A program made the position numbers and the translations under genes. 64,000 bases of DNA from Nocardia abscessus (GTDB lineage Bacteria; Actinomycetota; Actinomycetes; Mycobacteriales; Mycobacteriaceae): NCBI RefSeq assembly GCF_015477775.1, contig NZ_JADLQO010000017.1:1-64000 (forward strand). The letters are read 5' to 3'. Below are positions 43,123 to 51,765 of this stretch, piece after piece; the first letter of the stretch is position 1, and each line of letters begins with the position of its first letter. Under the pieces are notes generated by a model. That model was not told where the DNA came from and did not search any database. It was given only the letters and a program-made list of their open reading frames with translations.

Positions 43123-43833
43123 TCAGCGCAGCACCGCCGGGTCTATGCCCAGCGCTTCCGCCAGCCCGGCTTCGCCCCGCGCGGTGACCCGCACGGCACG
43201 GCCGCTACCGACGCTCTTGATCCACGCCAGCTCTTTCAGTCGGTGGCACAGCTGCGCGCCCGCCGCGCCACCGAGATGCACGCGGCGCTCGGTCCAGTCG
43301 AGACAGGGCCTGGCCACCGGGCGGCGCGTGGCACGCAGCGCGGCAGGGTCGACGCCCATCGAGCCGGTGAGCCACGCCGAGCCGGAATCGGTGAGGGCGA
43401 ACCCGCCGTCGCCGCGGAGCAGGCCACGCGCGGTCATGGCGTCGGTGATCGCCACACCGAGCCGGCCCGCGAGATGGTCGTAGCAGGTGCGGCCACGAGC
43501 CAGCGCGGCGGCGACCGTGGCGGTACGCAAGCCGGTCACCGGGCGGCCGGACGGGTCGAGATGAGCGACCATGCCTTCGAGCAGTTCCGCGACCTGGGGA
43601 CCGGCCAGCTGGACGTAGCGGTGCCTGCCTTGACGGTGTTCGACCAGCAGGCCGCCGTCGCGCAGGCGGTCCAGATGCTCGGTCGCGGTGGACGCGGCGA
43701 CACCGGTGTGGCGCGCGAGCTCCCCCGCGGTCCATGCCCGTCCGTCCAGCAGTGCGAGGCAGATGTCGGCGCGCGTGCGATCGGCGAGCAGGGCGGCGAA
43801 GCCCGCCAGTTCGGCTCCTCTGGTCGGCACCAC
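43123..43833 (-). CDS. ArsR-type winged-helix regulator
   Basis: 236 residues. The N-terminal 90 residues form a winged helix (RADICLALLDGRAWTAGELA then VAASTATEHLDRLRDGGLL). The C-terminal part is a long unrecognised ligand-binding or dimer region. No metal-binding Cys cluster is seen, so it senses something other than metals. GTG start at 43833. It is divergent from the PEP-mutase-like gene, with a perfect inverted repeat between them. Confidence 0.88.
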   Translation of the reverse strand: MVPTRGAELAGFAALLADRTRADICLALLDGRAWTAGELARHTGVAASTATEHLDRLRDGGLLVEHRQGRHRYVQLAGPQVAELLEGMVAHLDPSGRPVTGLRTATVAAALARGRTCYDHLAGRLGVAITDAMTARGLLRGDGGFALTDSGSAWLTGSMGVDPAALRATRRPVARPCLDWTERRVHLGGAAGAQLCHRLKELAWIKSVGSGRAVRVTARGEAGLAEALGIDPAVLR

Positions 43834-43851
43834 TCCATGATGGCGACCCGT

Positions 43852-43873
43852 CGTTTCGGCGGGCGCCGAAACG
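43852..43873. promoter_or_regulatory. Perfect inverted repeat between ArsR and PEP-mutase-like genes
   Basis: CGTTTCGGC (43852-43860) and GCCGAAACG (43865-43873) flank 4 bases. It is 18 bases upstream of one start codon and 21 of the other. This is almost certainly the operator of the divergent ArsR protein. Confidence 0.75.
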
Positions 43874-43894
43874 TCCCGTGGCTACCGTCGCGGC

Positions 43895-44722
43895 ATGACT
43901 TCGTCTTCTCCGGCGTCCGGCGCGGCCACCTCGCCGACCAAGTTCGAGATCTTCCGCGACCTGCATCACCGTGACCGGCCCCTCGTCCTGCCGAACGCCT
44001 GGGACTTCGCGTCGGCCGCGCTCTTGGCGACCGAGGGATTCCCGGCGATCGGCACCACCAGCCTCGGTGTGGCAGCCGCGGCGGGGCTGGCCGATGGGGC
44101 GGGCCTCACGAAGGCGGAAACGCTCGCCTGCGCCCGTCGCCTGGCGCGGCTGCCGATCCCCGTGACCGTCGACATCGAGGGCGGTTTCGACGAGCAGCCC
44201 GGCGCTGTCGCGGATTTCGTCGAACAACTCGCCGCCTGTGGGATCGCGGGCGTCAACCTGCAAGACGGCCGTGCGGGATCGGCGCTGGCGGCGCCGGAGC
44301 ACCAGGCCGCACTGATCGCAGCGATCAAGGAGCGCACGCCGGAGTTGTTCGTCAATGCCCGCGTCGACACCTACTGGCTCGGTCTCGATCACGGCTCGAC
44401 CCACGACCGCGTGCGACGGTACGCGGCGGCCGGAGCCGACGGCGTCTTCGTGCCGGGCTTGACCGACCCGGAGCGCATCGAGCGGATCGTGGCGGCGACC
44501 GAATTGCCGGTCAACGTTCTCGCTGCCGCCACCGGCCCAAGCATCGCGACGCTGACCGGACTCGGCGTGCGCCGAATCAGCACCGGATCACTGCTCTACC
44601 GCTCGGCGCTGTCGGCCGCAATGGAGGTCGCACGCGCCGTGCGGGACGACGCCCCCGTTGCGTCCGGCATCGTGAGCTACACCGATATTCAACGCCTCCT
44701 GCCCGCGCACACCAGGTCGTGA
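43895..44722 (+). CDS. Isocitrate lyase / PEP mutase superfamily enzyme
   Basis: 275 residues forming a single TIM barrel. The blocks LVLPNAWDFASAALL, VTVDIEGGF (the metal-binding Asp/Glu region) and GVNLQDG are those of the PEPM-like group that includes carboxyvinyl-carboxyphosphonate phosphorylmutase and 2-methylisocitrate lyase homologues. Substrate is unknown. It is divergent from, and probably controlled by, the ArsR regulator. Confidence 0.9.
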   Translation: MTSSSPASGAATSPTKFEIFRDLHHRDRPLVLPNAWDFASAALLATEGFPAIGTTSLGVAAAAGLADGAGLTKAETLACARRLARLPIPVTVDIEGGFDEQPGAVADFVEQLAACGIAGVNLQDGRAGSALAAPEHQAALIAAIKERTPELFVNARVDTYWLGLDHGSTHDRVRRYAAAGADGVFVPGLTDPERIERIVAATELPVNVLAAATGPSIATLTGLGVRRISTGSLLYRSALSAAMEVARAVRDDAPVASGIVSYTDIQRLLPAHTRS

Positions 44723-44833
44723 GCAGCGATTTGTCCGGATCTCGGAGAAATTTCCGCACCGCTGTCGATCCGCCCCGGCTTCGTTCGTGTAGGTGGTGAG
44801 ACCGGCGCCGGGCCGGTCGCGGAAGGAGCGGAG

Positions 44834-45034
44834 ATGAGCGAGAGCATCGCGGTGGAACACCTCGCCCTGGACGGGGTGCAGGCCCCGGGGCGGGCCGACA
44901 GGGACGCATTCACCCACGGCGGCTGGGCGCACCGGTACGACAGCCCGGCGCAGGCCGACATCATGGGAAGGCACATGACGGCCCACGGGTGGACCGGCGC
45001 CGGTGTCATCATCACCACGTACCGGCGCGGATGA
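44834..45034 (+). pseudogene. Truncated dihydrofolate reductase-like (RibD C-terminal) gene
   Basis: 66 residues that look like the first third of a DHFR/RibD-family protein: LDGVQAPGRADRDAFTHGGW and the short IMGRHM block. Full-length members have about 190 residues. Here the frame ends right after GAGVIITTYRRG, and the next gene starts 13 bases later. I interpret this as a remnant left by a deletion. Such DHFR-like genes are often found with DGPF proteins and ECF sigma factors, as here. Confidence 0.6.
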
Positions 45035-45047
45035 GGAGGACGAGGCG

Positions 45048-45389
45048 ATGAAGCACTACCTGCTCAGCATCTATCAGCCCGACGGCGAAGGCGTCCCGGA
45101 CAACCTGGACGAGATCATGCGCGATCTGGGCGCGCTGAACGACGAGATGCGGGCGGCGGGAGCGTGGGTGTTCGCGGCGGGCCTGCACGCGCCGGGCACC
45201 GCCACCGTGCTGCACGCCCGAGGCGACGACGTGCTGATCACCGACGGCCCGTACGTCGAGGGCAAGGAGCACATCGGCGGGTTCACCGTCATCCGCGCCG
45301 CGGATCTCGACGAGGCGCTGGAGTGGGGCCGCAAACTCACCAGCGTGCTCACGCTGCCCATCGAAGTCCGGCCTATCCAGGACGAATAA
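45048..45389 (+). CDS. DGPF-domain (YCII-related) protein
   Basis: 113 residues. The motif ITDGPYVEGKEHIGGF is the DGPF signature. Fold is the ferredoxin-like YCII type; biochemical role is unclear. ATG at 45048 follows GAGGAGGACGAGGCG. It abuts the sigma-factor gene, the hallmark arrangement of ECF42 sigma-factor loci, in which the DGPF protein is thought to be part of the regulon or to modulate the sigma factor. Confidence 0.9.
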   Translation: MKHYLLSIYQPDGEGVPDNLDEIMRDLGALNDEMRAAGAWVFAAGLHAPGTATVLHARGDDVLITDGPYVEGKEHIGGFTVIRAADLDEALEWGRKLTSVLTLPIEVRPIQDE

Positions 45390-46619
45390 GTGAGCAGGCC
45401 CGTGACCGGCTCGGTGATCGAAGCGGTCTTCGCCGAGCACTACGGCCGTGCCGTCGCGAGCCTGATCCGCGTCTTCGGCGACATCGGCGTCGCCGAGGAC
45501 GCGGTGCAGGACGCGTTCGCCGCCGCCGTCCAGCGCTGGCCCGCCGACGGTCTCCCACCGAGCCCGCCGGGCTGGATCATCACCACCGCGCGCAACCGGG
45601 CGATCGACCGCCTGCGCCGGGAAGCCGCCCGCGCCGACCGGCACGCCCAAGCCGCCCTCCTGCACGCCGAGGACGAGCCCGAGCAGCCGGTGAGCGCCGT
45701 GCGTGACGACCGCCTCCGGTTGATCTTCACCTGCTGTCACCCCGCCCTCGCGCTGTCCGCGCAGGTGGCGCTGACGCTGCGGCTACTCGGCGGACTGAGC
45801 ACCGCCGAGATCGCCCACGCGTTCCTGGTCGCCGAAACGACCATGGCGCAGCGACTGGTTCGCGCCAAAGGCAAGATCCGCGACGCCCGCATTCCCTACC
45901 GGGTGCCCGCCGACGCGGATCTGCCCGCCCGGCTGCGCGCGGTACTCGCCGTGGTGTACCTGATCTTCACCGAGGGACACACGGCCACCTCCGGTGCCCG
46001 GCTGGCCAGGGGCGACCTGTGTGCCGAGGCGATTCGGCTCGGGCGCCTGCTGGTCGAGCTCATGCCGGACGAACCCGAAGGCGCCGGGCTGCTCGCGCTG
46101 ATGCTGCTGAGCGATTCCCGCCGGTCCGCGCGCACCGGCACCGACGGGTCTCCGGTGCCCCTCACGGAACAGGATCGCAGCCGGTGGGACCGCGATCTCA
46201 TCGCCGAGGGGCACGCGCTCGTCCGGCAGTGCCTGCGCCGCAACCGGCCCGGACCGTATCAGCTGCAGGCGGCGATCAACGCGGTCCACGCCGACGCACC
46301 CGTCGCGGCGGCCACCGACTGGCTCCAGATCCTGCGGCTCTACGACCAGCTCACCGTGCTGACGCCCAGCCCGATCGTCGCGCTCAACCGCGCGGTCGCG
46401 GTCGCCGAAGTGGACGGCCCGGCAGCCGCACTGGCACTGGTGGACGCCCTGGCCCTGGACAGCTACCACTTGTTCCACGCCATCCGCGCCGATTTGCTGA
46501 CCCGGCTCGGCCGCGCCGCCGAAGCCACCGCCGCCTACGACGCCGCCATCGCCGGCACCGAGAACGCCGCCGAGCGAACCTTTCTCACACGCCGCCGAGA
46601 CAGCCGAAGTCGCCCGTAA
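45390..46619 (+). CDS. ECF sigma factor, ECF42 type with long C-terminal extension
   Basis: 409 residues, much longer than a typical ECF sigma factor (about 180). Sigma region 2 (FAEHYGRAVASLIRVFGDIG) and region 4 (LRLLGGLSTAEIAHAFLV) are followed by about 230 residues of helical, TPR-like sequence ending near LTRLGRAAEATAAYDAAIAG. This is the ECF42 design, where the extension replaces a separate anti-sigma factor. GTG start follows the DGPF stop with no gap. Confidence 0.92.
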   Translation: MSRPVTGSVIEAVFAEHYGRAVASLIRVFGDIGVAEDAVQDAFAAAVQRWPADGLPPSPPGWIITTARNRAIDRLRREAARADRHAQAALLHAEDEPEQPVSAVRDDRLRLIFTCCHPALALSAQVALTLRLLGGLSTAEIAHAFLVAETTMAQRLVRAKGKIRDARIPYRVPADADLPARLRAVLAVVYLIFTEGHTATSGARLARGDLCAEAIRLGRLLVELMPDEPEGAGLLALMLLSDSRRSARTGTDGSPVPLTEQDRSRWDRDLIAEGHALVRQCLRRNRPGPYQLQAAINAVHADAPVAAATDWLQILRLYDQLTVLTPSPIVALNRAVAVAEVDGPAAALALVDALALDSYHLFHAIRADLLTRLGRAAEATAAYDAAIAGTENAAERTFLTRRRDSRSRP

Positions 46620-46740
46620 GCGCGGGGCTTCGCCTCAGTCGTCGACGGCGAGTCCACTCCGGCTGCGGTGTGTGTGCGACGCACGAGTCGGCGGTGCCCC
46701 CGACGCGTCCGGCCGGAGCAGCGCCGTTTCCGCCGCCGGG

Positions 46741-47232
46741 TCAGTGCTTCTGCACCACGCGCTCTCCTTCGCCGGGCTTCCAGATGGTGATGTCGAGGTG
46801 GTCGCCCGCTACCTCCACCGTCGACGCCCCGGTGAGATCGGCGACGTAGAAGCGGTCGAACTCCTGACCTCGGATGTCGAAACCGGTCTCGTCGAACAAT
46901 TGCTGGGCGAAGCGGGCGTGCACGTCCCGGTCGGGCACGTCCACGACGGTGCCGAACAGCTTCGCGTCGCCGTCGGACACGTTCGTGTCGACGGTGGCGG
47001 TGTGCAGGCAGAAGCGCGGATCCCGGGCGAGGTCGCGGAACTTGGTCGTGCCCGGCATCCCCGCGATCACGAGCAATCCCTCGAAGACCCGCGGCTCGAT
47101 CGGGCTGATCCGCGGGTAACCGTCGGAACGGAGGGTGCCGAGCATGCAGAGATTCCCCGCGGCGCGGTGCCTGCGCAGGAAGACCTCGGCGATGTGCGGC
47201 GCTTCTTCGGTGAATCGGCTCCAAGTGGTCAT
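46741..47232 (-). CDS. Pyridoxamine 5'-phosphate oxidase-like (split-barrel flavin/heme) protein
   Basis: 163 residues. The block MLGTLRSDGYPRISPIEP at the start and FRDLARDPRFCLHT in the middle are those of the PNPOx-like FMN/F420-binding split barrel. These proteins reduce quinones, dyes or F420 substrates. ATG at 47232. It is divergent from a WYL regulator with 63 bases between, so control by that regulator is likely. Confidence 0.85.
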   Translation of the reverse strand: MTTWSRFTEEAPHIAEVFLRRHRAAGNLCMLGTLRSDGYPRISPIEPRVFEGLLVIAGMPGTTKFRDLARDPRFCLHTATVDTNVSDGDAKLFGTVVDVPDRDVHARFAQQLFDETGFDIRGQEFDRFYVADLTGASTVEVAGDHLDITIWKPGEGERVVQKH

Positions 47233-47295
47233 GCCGAGGACGGTACGGGGAAAACTTGCCGTCTCGTGTCAGGGTTTCCGGCTAGTGTCGCGGGC

Positions 47296-48267
47296 ATGCG
47301 GGCGAGTCGACTGGTGCAACTGCTTCTGCTGTTGCAGACCCGAGGCAGGCTGACCGCGCCCGAGCTCGCCCGGGAACTGGAGGTCTCGGTGCGCACCGTC
47401 TATCGCGACGTCGAAGCCCTCTCGGCGGCGGGCGTCCCGGTCTACAGCGAGCCGGGCCGCGCGGGTGGCGTGCGGCTGCTGGACGGCTACCGCACCCGGC
47501 TCACCGGCCTCACCACCGACGAGGCCGACGCGGTGCTGCTGGCCGGCTTGCCCGGCGCCGCCGCCGATCTCGGGCTCGGCACCGTGCTGGCCACCGCGCA
47601 ATTGAAGGTGCTCGCCGCGCTGCCGCCGGAACTGCGCGGACGCGCGACGCGCATCGCCGAGCGGGTGTACGTCGACGCGCCGGGCTGGTTCCATCGGCCG
47701 GACGAGACGCCGACGCTCGCGACGATCGCCGACGCGCTCTGGCACGACCGCACGCTGCGCGTGCGCTACGGCCGCGAGGACAAGGTTGTCGAGCGCTTGC
47801 TGGACCCGCTCGGGCTGGTGCTCAAGGCAGGCACCTGGTACCTGGTCGCCCGGAGCGGGCACACGCCCCGCTCGTATCGGGTGGGCCGGATCCGCTCCGC
47901 CGAACCGACCGGCGCATCGTTTACCCGCCCGGCCGGATTCGACCTGCGCGCGCACTGGACCGGCGCTGCCGACGATTTCGCGCGTTCGATGCTGCGGGTC
48001 CGGGCGCGCTGCCGGATCGCCGCCACCCACCTGCGGTTGCTGCGGCTGATGAACGATCCGGCAGCGGTCGCGGAGGCACAGGCCTCCGCGGGACCGCCCG
48101 ATGCCGAAGGGTGGGTCGAAGTGACCGTGCCGTCGGAGTCCTTCGAGGTGCTCGCGCACGGACTTCTGCCGCTCGGCGAGTTCGTCGAAGTGCTGGAACC
48201 GCCGCAGCTGCGCGCACAGCTCGCGGCGACGGCCGCCGCCATGCACGCGCGCTACTGCGGAGGTTAG
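47296..48267 (+). CDS. WYL domain transcriptional regulator (YafY-type), first copy
   Basis: 323 residues. The N-terminal HTH (RLVQLLLLLQTRGRLTAPEL, with VSVRTVYRDVEAL) is followed by a WYL domain (LVLKAGTWYLVARSG) and a C-terminal extension. WYL domains sense nucleic acid or small ligands. ATG at 47296 is chosen because of the family-typical RASRLVQLL start; the frame extends upstream through unlikely sequence. Divergent from the PNPOx-like gene. Confidence 0.9.
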   Translation: MRASRLVQLLLLLQTRGRLTAPELARELEVSVRTVYRDVEALSAAGVPVYSEPGRAGGVRLLDGYRTRLTGLTTDEADAVLLAGLPGAAADLGLGTVLATAQLKVLAALPPELRGRATRIAERVYVDAPGWFHRPDETPTLATIADALWHDRTLRVRYGREDKVVERLLDPLGLVLKAGTWYLVARSGHTPRSYRVGRIRSAEPTGASFTRPAGFDLRAHWTGAADDFARSMLRVRARCRIAATHLRLLRLMNDPAAVAEAQASAGPPDAEGWVEVTVPSESFEVLAHGLLPLGEFVEVLEPPQLRAQLAATAAAMHARYCGG

Positions 48268-48291
48268 GTCCGTCGCGCCGTCCGCGTTCGG

Positions 48292-49509
48292 CTAGCGCAG
48301 GGTGCGGAAGAACTCGCGTATATCCGCGGTCAGCAGGTCCGGCGCCTCCATCGCCGCGAAATGCCCGCCGCGGTCGAATTCGGTCCACCGGACGATGTTG
48401 TGCGCGTCTTCGGCGAGTTTGCGGATCGACAGGTCACCGGGGAACAGCGCCGCCGCGGTCGGCACGTCGGACTTCTGCACCGGCGCTCCCCAGGCCGCGG
48501 ATTCGCTGTAGAGGCGCAGCGAGGAGGCGAAGGTTCCGGTGAACCAGTACAGGCTGACATTGGTCAGCAGCGCGTCCCGGCCCACCGCGTCCTCGGGCAG
48601 TTCGATCGCCGGATTCGTGTACTGCCGGAACAGGTCGGTGATCCAGGCCAGCAGCCCGGCGGGCGAGTCCTGGATGCCGATCGCCAGCGTCTGCGGACGG
48701 TTGGCTTGCAGTGTCGCGTAGTCGTAGCGGGCATAGCTCTCCGGGCCGGTCAGCGTGGCCAGCTTCGCCTGATCCTCCGGGCTGTACTCGGCCTGCGCAT
48801 CCGCCGAGGACCACTCGCCCTCAGCCCCCGATTCCTCCGCCCCACCCCACGATTCGGCCTCGCCGCTGTCCCAGGCGGGGATCGTGATCGGACCGTTCAC
48901 GTGCAGGCCCGCAAGGTGCTCGGCGGCGATATGACCCAATCGAGCGGCGATGAAGTACCCCGCGTCGCCGCCCTGCACGCCGTAGCGGTCGTAGCCGAGG
49001 CGCGCCATGAGCGTCGCGACCACCTCCGCGAACCGATCGGTCGAACCCGCACCCGGGTCCGGGGACACCTCGGAGAACGCGAAGCCCGGCAGCGAGGGCA
49101 CGACCAGGTGGAACGCGTCGGCCGGGTCGCCGCCGTGCGCGCGGGGATCGCTCAGCGGTCCGAGCACCTCCAGGAACTCCACGAACGACGCGGGCCAGCC
49201 GTGGTTGAGCACCAGCGGCAGCGCGTCCGGCTCCGGGGAGCGGACGTGCAGGAAGTGCACCTGCTGCCCGTCGATGCCGGTCACGAAGTGGGGCAGCTCG
49301 TTCAGCTTCGCTTCGACGGCGCGCCAGTCGAATTCGGTGCGCCAGTACTCGGCCAGCGGACGCAGATAGGACACCCGCATGCCCTTGTCCCACTTGGCGC
49401 CGGGCAGGTCGTTCGGCCACGACGTGTCGGCGAGGCGGCGGTGTAGGTCGTCGATCTTCTCCTGCGGGATATCGATGCGGAAGGGGCGAATGTCCTGGTC
49501 GGTAGTCAT
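48292..49509 (-). CDS. Epoxide hydrolase (EphN family, alpha/beta hydrolase)
   Basis: 405 residues with the N-terminal EHN extension (RPFRIDIPQEKIDDLHRRLA) and the alpha/beta hydrolase fold. The nucleophile Asp is in VQGGDAGYF; the oxyanion region is NHGWPASF, and the late catalytic His is in RGGHFAAME. Opens epoxides to diols. ATG at 49509 is preferred over GTG 49518. It is divergent from a WYL regulator, with an inverted repeat in the gap. Confidence 0.92.
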   Translation of the reverse strand: MTTDQDIRPFRIDIPQEKIDDLHRRLADTSWPNDLPGAKWDKGMRVSYLRPLAEYWRTEFDWRAVEAKLNELPHFVTGIDGQQVHFLHVRSPEPDALPLVLNHGWPASFVEFLEVLGPLSDPRAHGGDPADAFHLVVPSLPGFAFSEVSPDPGAGSTDRFAEVVATLMARLGYDRYGVQGGDAGYFIAARLGHIAAEHLAGLHVNGPITIPAWDSGEAESWGGAEESGAEGEWSSADAQAEYSPEDQAKLATLTGPESYARYDYATLQANRPQTLAIGIQDSPAGLLAWITDLFRQYTNPAIELPEDAVGRDALLTNVSLYWFTGTFASSLRLYSESAAWGAPVQKSDVPTAAALFPGDLSIRKLAEDAHNIVRWTEFDRGGHFAAMEAPDLLTADIREFFRTLR

Positions 49510-49530
49510 GTCCACCACGGTAGAAACCGC

Positions 49531-49551
49531 TTAGGACGCGATCGTTCCTAA
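49531..49551. promoter_or_regulatory. Inverted repeat TTAGGA-N9-TCCTAA between epoxide hydrolase and WYL genes
   Basis: Perfect 6-bp arms around 9 bases in the 62-bp divergent gap. The arms also look like -10 elements (TAGGAC type) on each strand, so it may be the overlapping promoters and the operator. Confidence 0.55.
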
Positions 49552-49571
49552 CTTTCCGGCATTCTGGCGAA

Positions 49572-50540
49572 GTGTTGGAAACGTCGGCTCGACTGCTCAA
49601 ACTGCTGGCCCTGCTGCAGACCCACCGCGACTGGACCGGCGCCGAACTGGCCGAACGGCTCGGCGTCACCGGGCGCACGGTGCGCCGCGACGTCGATCGG
49701 CTTCGGGAGCTCGGCTACCCGGTCCACGCCACGCAGGGCGCCGCCGGGTACCGCCTCGGCGCGGGGGCCGCGCTGCCGCCGCTGCTGCTCGACGACGAGG
49801 AAGCCGTCGCGGTGGCGGTCGGCCTGCGCGGCGCCTCCGCCGGCGCCGTGACCGGGCTCGAGGAGGCGTCGCTGCGCGCGCTGACCAAGCTGGAACAGGT
49901 GCTGCCGCCCCGCTTGCGCCACCGGGTCCGCACGCTGCGCGGCGCCACCTTGCGCGTCGGCGCGCCCGGCAGCGAGGTCCGTCCGGACACCCTCCTGGCC
50001 ATCGCCGAAGTGTGCCAGCGCCACGAACGGTTGCGGTTCGACTATCGCGCGCTCGACGGCGCGCCCAGTGTCCGCACGGTCGAGCCGCACACCCTGGTGC
50101 ACTTCAGCAGGCACTGGTATCTGGTCGCCTGGGACGTGGACCGCGCGGACTGGCGCACCTTCCGCGCCGACCGGATCACCCCGCGGATCCCGACCGGTCC
50201 CCGATTCGCACCGCGTGAGCCGCCGGAAGGCGATGTCGCGGCATATCTTTCGATGCGCCTGTCCACCCGGGCCTGGCCGCAGCAGGCGACCGTACTGCTG
50301 CACCGGTCCGCGGAGTATGCCGCCGATCGCGTGTGGCCCGGGATGGGCGTGCTGGAGGCCGTCGACGACCACAGTTGCCGCTTGCTCGTGGGCGCGGAAA
50401 CACCTGAGCAGCTGGTGTGGATGATCACCTCGGTCGATCTCGACTTCACACTGCTGGCCGGTCCGCCGGAACTCGTCGAAGCCCTCCGGGCGCAGGCCGC
50501 CCGATGCCGGCGAGCGCTGCGCGACTTCCCCGCGCCGTAG
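49572..50540 (+). CDS. WYL domain transcriptional regulator, second copy
   Basis: 322 residues, same design as the protein at 47296-48267: HTH (ARLLKLLALLQTHRDWTGAE, with VTGRTVRRDVDRLRELGY) and WYL-like region (LVHFSRHWYLVAWDVDR). GTG at 49572. It is divergent from the epoxide hydrolase gene and probably regulates it. Confidence 0.9.
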   Translation: MLETSARLLKLLALLQTHRDWTGAELAERLGVTGRTVRRDVDRLRELGYPVHATQGAAGYRLGAGAALPPLLLDDEEAVAVAVGLRGASAGAVTGLEEASLRALTKLEQVLPPRLRHRVRTLRGATLRVGAPGSEVRPDTLLAIAEVCQRHERLRFDYRALDGAPSVRTVEPHTLVHFSRHWYLVAWDVDRADWRTFRADRITPRIPTGPRFAPREPPEGDVAAYLSMRLSTRAWPQQATVLLHRSAEYAADRVWPGMGVLEAVDDHSCRLLVGAETPEQLVWMITSVDLDFTLLAGPPELVEALRAQAARCRRALRDFPAP

Positions 50541-50553
50541 TGGCCACAGCGGG

Positions 50554-51654
50554 CTAGCAGCTCCAATCCAGGACGGAGGCGAGCGATCTGAGCTGCACCG
50601 AGTCGGGGATGGACCGCACCACGGCGTCACGGAGCGCGACGGCGGGCGGAAACGACAGTTGCGCCGCCGCGCCGATCCGGCGGGAACGCGACGCGATCAT
50701 CCGGGTGCGCGGCCCGCGTTCCCGGTCGTAACCGGCCAGGCCGCCGCCCGCGGCGGCCACCCGGCCCAGCACCACCGCGTCCTCCAGCGCCTGACAAGCG
50801 CCCTGCCCGAGAGTGGGCATCATCGCGTGCGCCGCGTCGCCGACGAGCGCGATCCGCCCTGCCACGAAGGTCTTCAGCGCGGGCAGGTCGTAGAGGTCGT
50901 GCTTCAGCACCTCAGCGTCCCCGACCGCGGCGAGCAGAGTGGGAATCGGCTCGTGCCATTCGCCGAACCGGGCGCGCAGCTCGGCCGCCCCGCCGCTCGG
51001 CGTTGCCTCGGGCATGTTCGCGGTGGCGAAGCAGTAGACCCGGCCGTCCACCAGCGGGACGTACCCGAAACGCTCACCCCGCCCCCAACTCTCACCCATC
51101 TCGGTGACCGGCCGGTGCGGCGTGACGACCACCCGCCACGCGGTGTAGCCGCCGTAGCGTGGCCGCACCTCGCCGCAGACCGCACGGCGCACGACGCTGC
51201 GGATGCCGTCGGCGCCGACCACGACGTCGCCGCCGGACGTGCCAGCCGAGTGCACGACCGTGCCGTCGGCTCTCGCCTCGGCCACGGTGACGCCGGTGCG
51301 CACAACCTCCGCCGGGATCGCCGAACGCAGCACGTCCACCAGGTCGGCACGGTGCATCATGATCGGGCTGCCGTACCTCGCCCGGATCGCCTCGGCGTCC
51401 ATCCTGGTCAGCCACCGTCCCGCGCGGTCACGGATGCCCGCCGCCCCTTGCTCGACCGCCCGAGCCCGCACCTGGCCGCCCACGCCGAGCGCGTCGAGGG
51501 CACGAAGGGCGTTGGGCCACAGGGACAGGCCGGCACCGACCTCGGTGATCTCGGCGGCGCGCTCGAGCACCTCCACTCGCCATCCCTGCCGCAGGAAGGC
51601 CACGGCGGTCGCCAGCCCGCCGATGCCACCGCCCACGATGAGTGCCTCGGGCAT
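50554..51654 (-). CDS. FAD-dependent monooxygenase (PHBH/salicylate hydroxylase family)
   Basis: 366 residues. The N-terminal Rossmann motif is VGGGIGGLATA; the second FAD motif is LVGDAAHAMMPTLGQGACQ. This is the group that hydroxylates aromatic or polyketide substrates. The N-terminus is complete (ATG 51654). It is divergent from a TetR gene, with two identical-type operators in the gap, so it is probably induced by its substrate. Confidence 0.92.
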   Translation of the reverse strand: MPEALIVGGGIGGLATAVAFLRQGWRVEVLERAAEITEVGAGLSLWPNALRALDALGVGGQVRARAVEQGAAGIRDRAGRWLTRMDAEAIRARYGSPIMMHRADLVDVLRSAIPAEVVRTGVTVAEARADGTVVHSAGTSGGDVVVGADGIRSVVRRAVCGEVRPRYGGYTAWRVVVTPHRPVTEMGESWGRGERFGYVPLVDGRVYCFATANMPEATPSGGAAELRARFGEWHEPIPTLLAAVGDAEVLKHDLYDLPALKTFVAGRIALVGDAAHAMMPTLGQGACQALEDAVVLGRVAAAGGGLAGYDRERGPRTRMIASRSRRIGAAAQLSFPPAVALRDAVVRSIPDSVQLRSLASVLDWSC

Positions 51655-51702
51655 GGATTCCCCTTTCTCCGGACCGCTCGGCGAGCAGCTGCCCCGGACG
51701 CT

Positions 51703-51757
51703 ACTACGAATGTAGTGCCTGTGCCGAGAGTGTAAGTTGCATCACTACCGCTGTAGT
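51703..51757. promoter_or_regulatory. Paired palindromic operators ACTAC-N4-GTAGT
   Basis: Two perfect copies lie at 51703-51716 and 51744-51757, 41 bp centre to centre (about four helix turns). The second ends 8 bases before the TetR ATG and the first is 48 bases upstream of the monooxygenase ATG. They are the likely TetR operators controlling both divergent genes. Confidence 0.85.
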
Positions 51758-51765
51758 ATCGAGAG

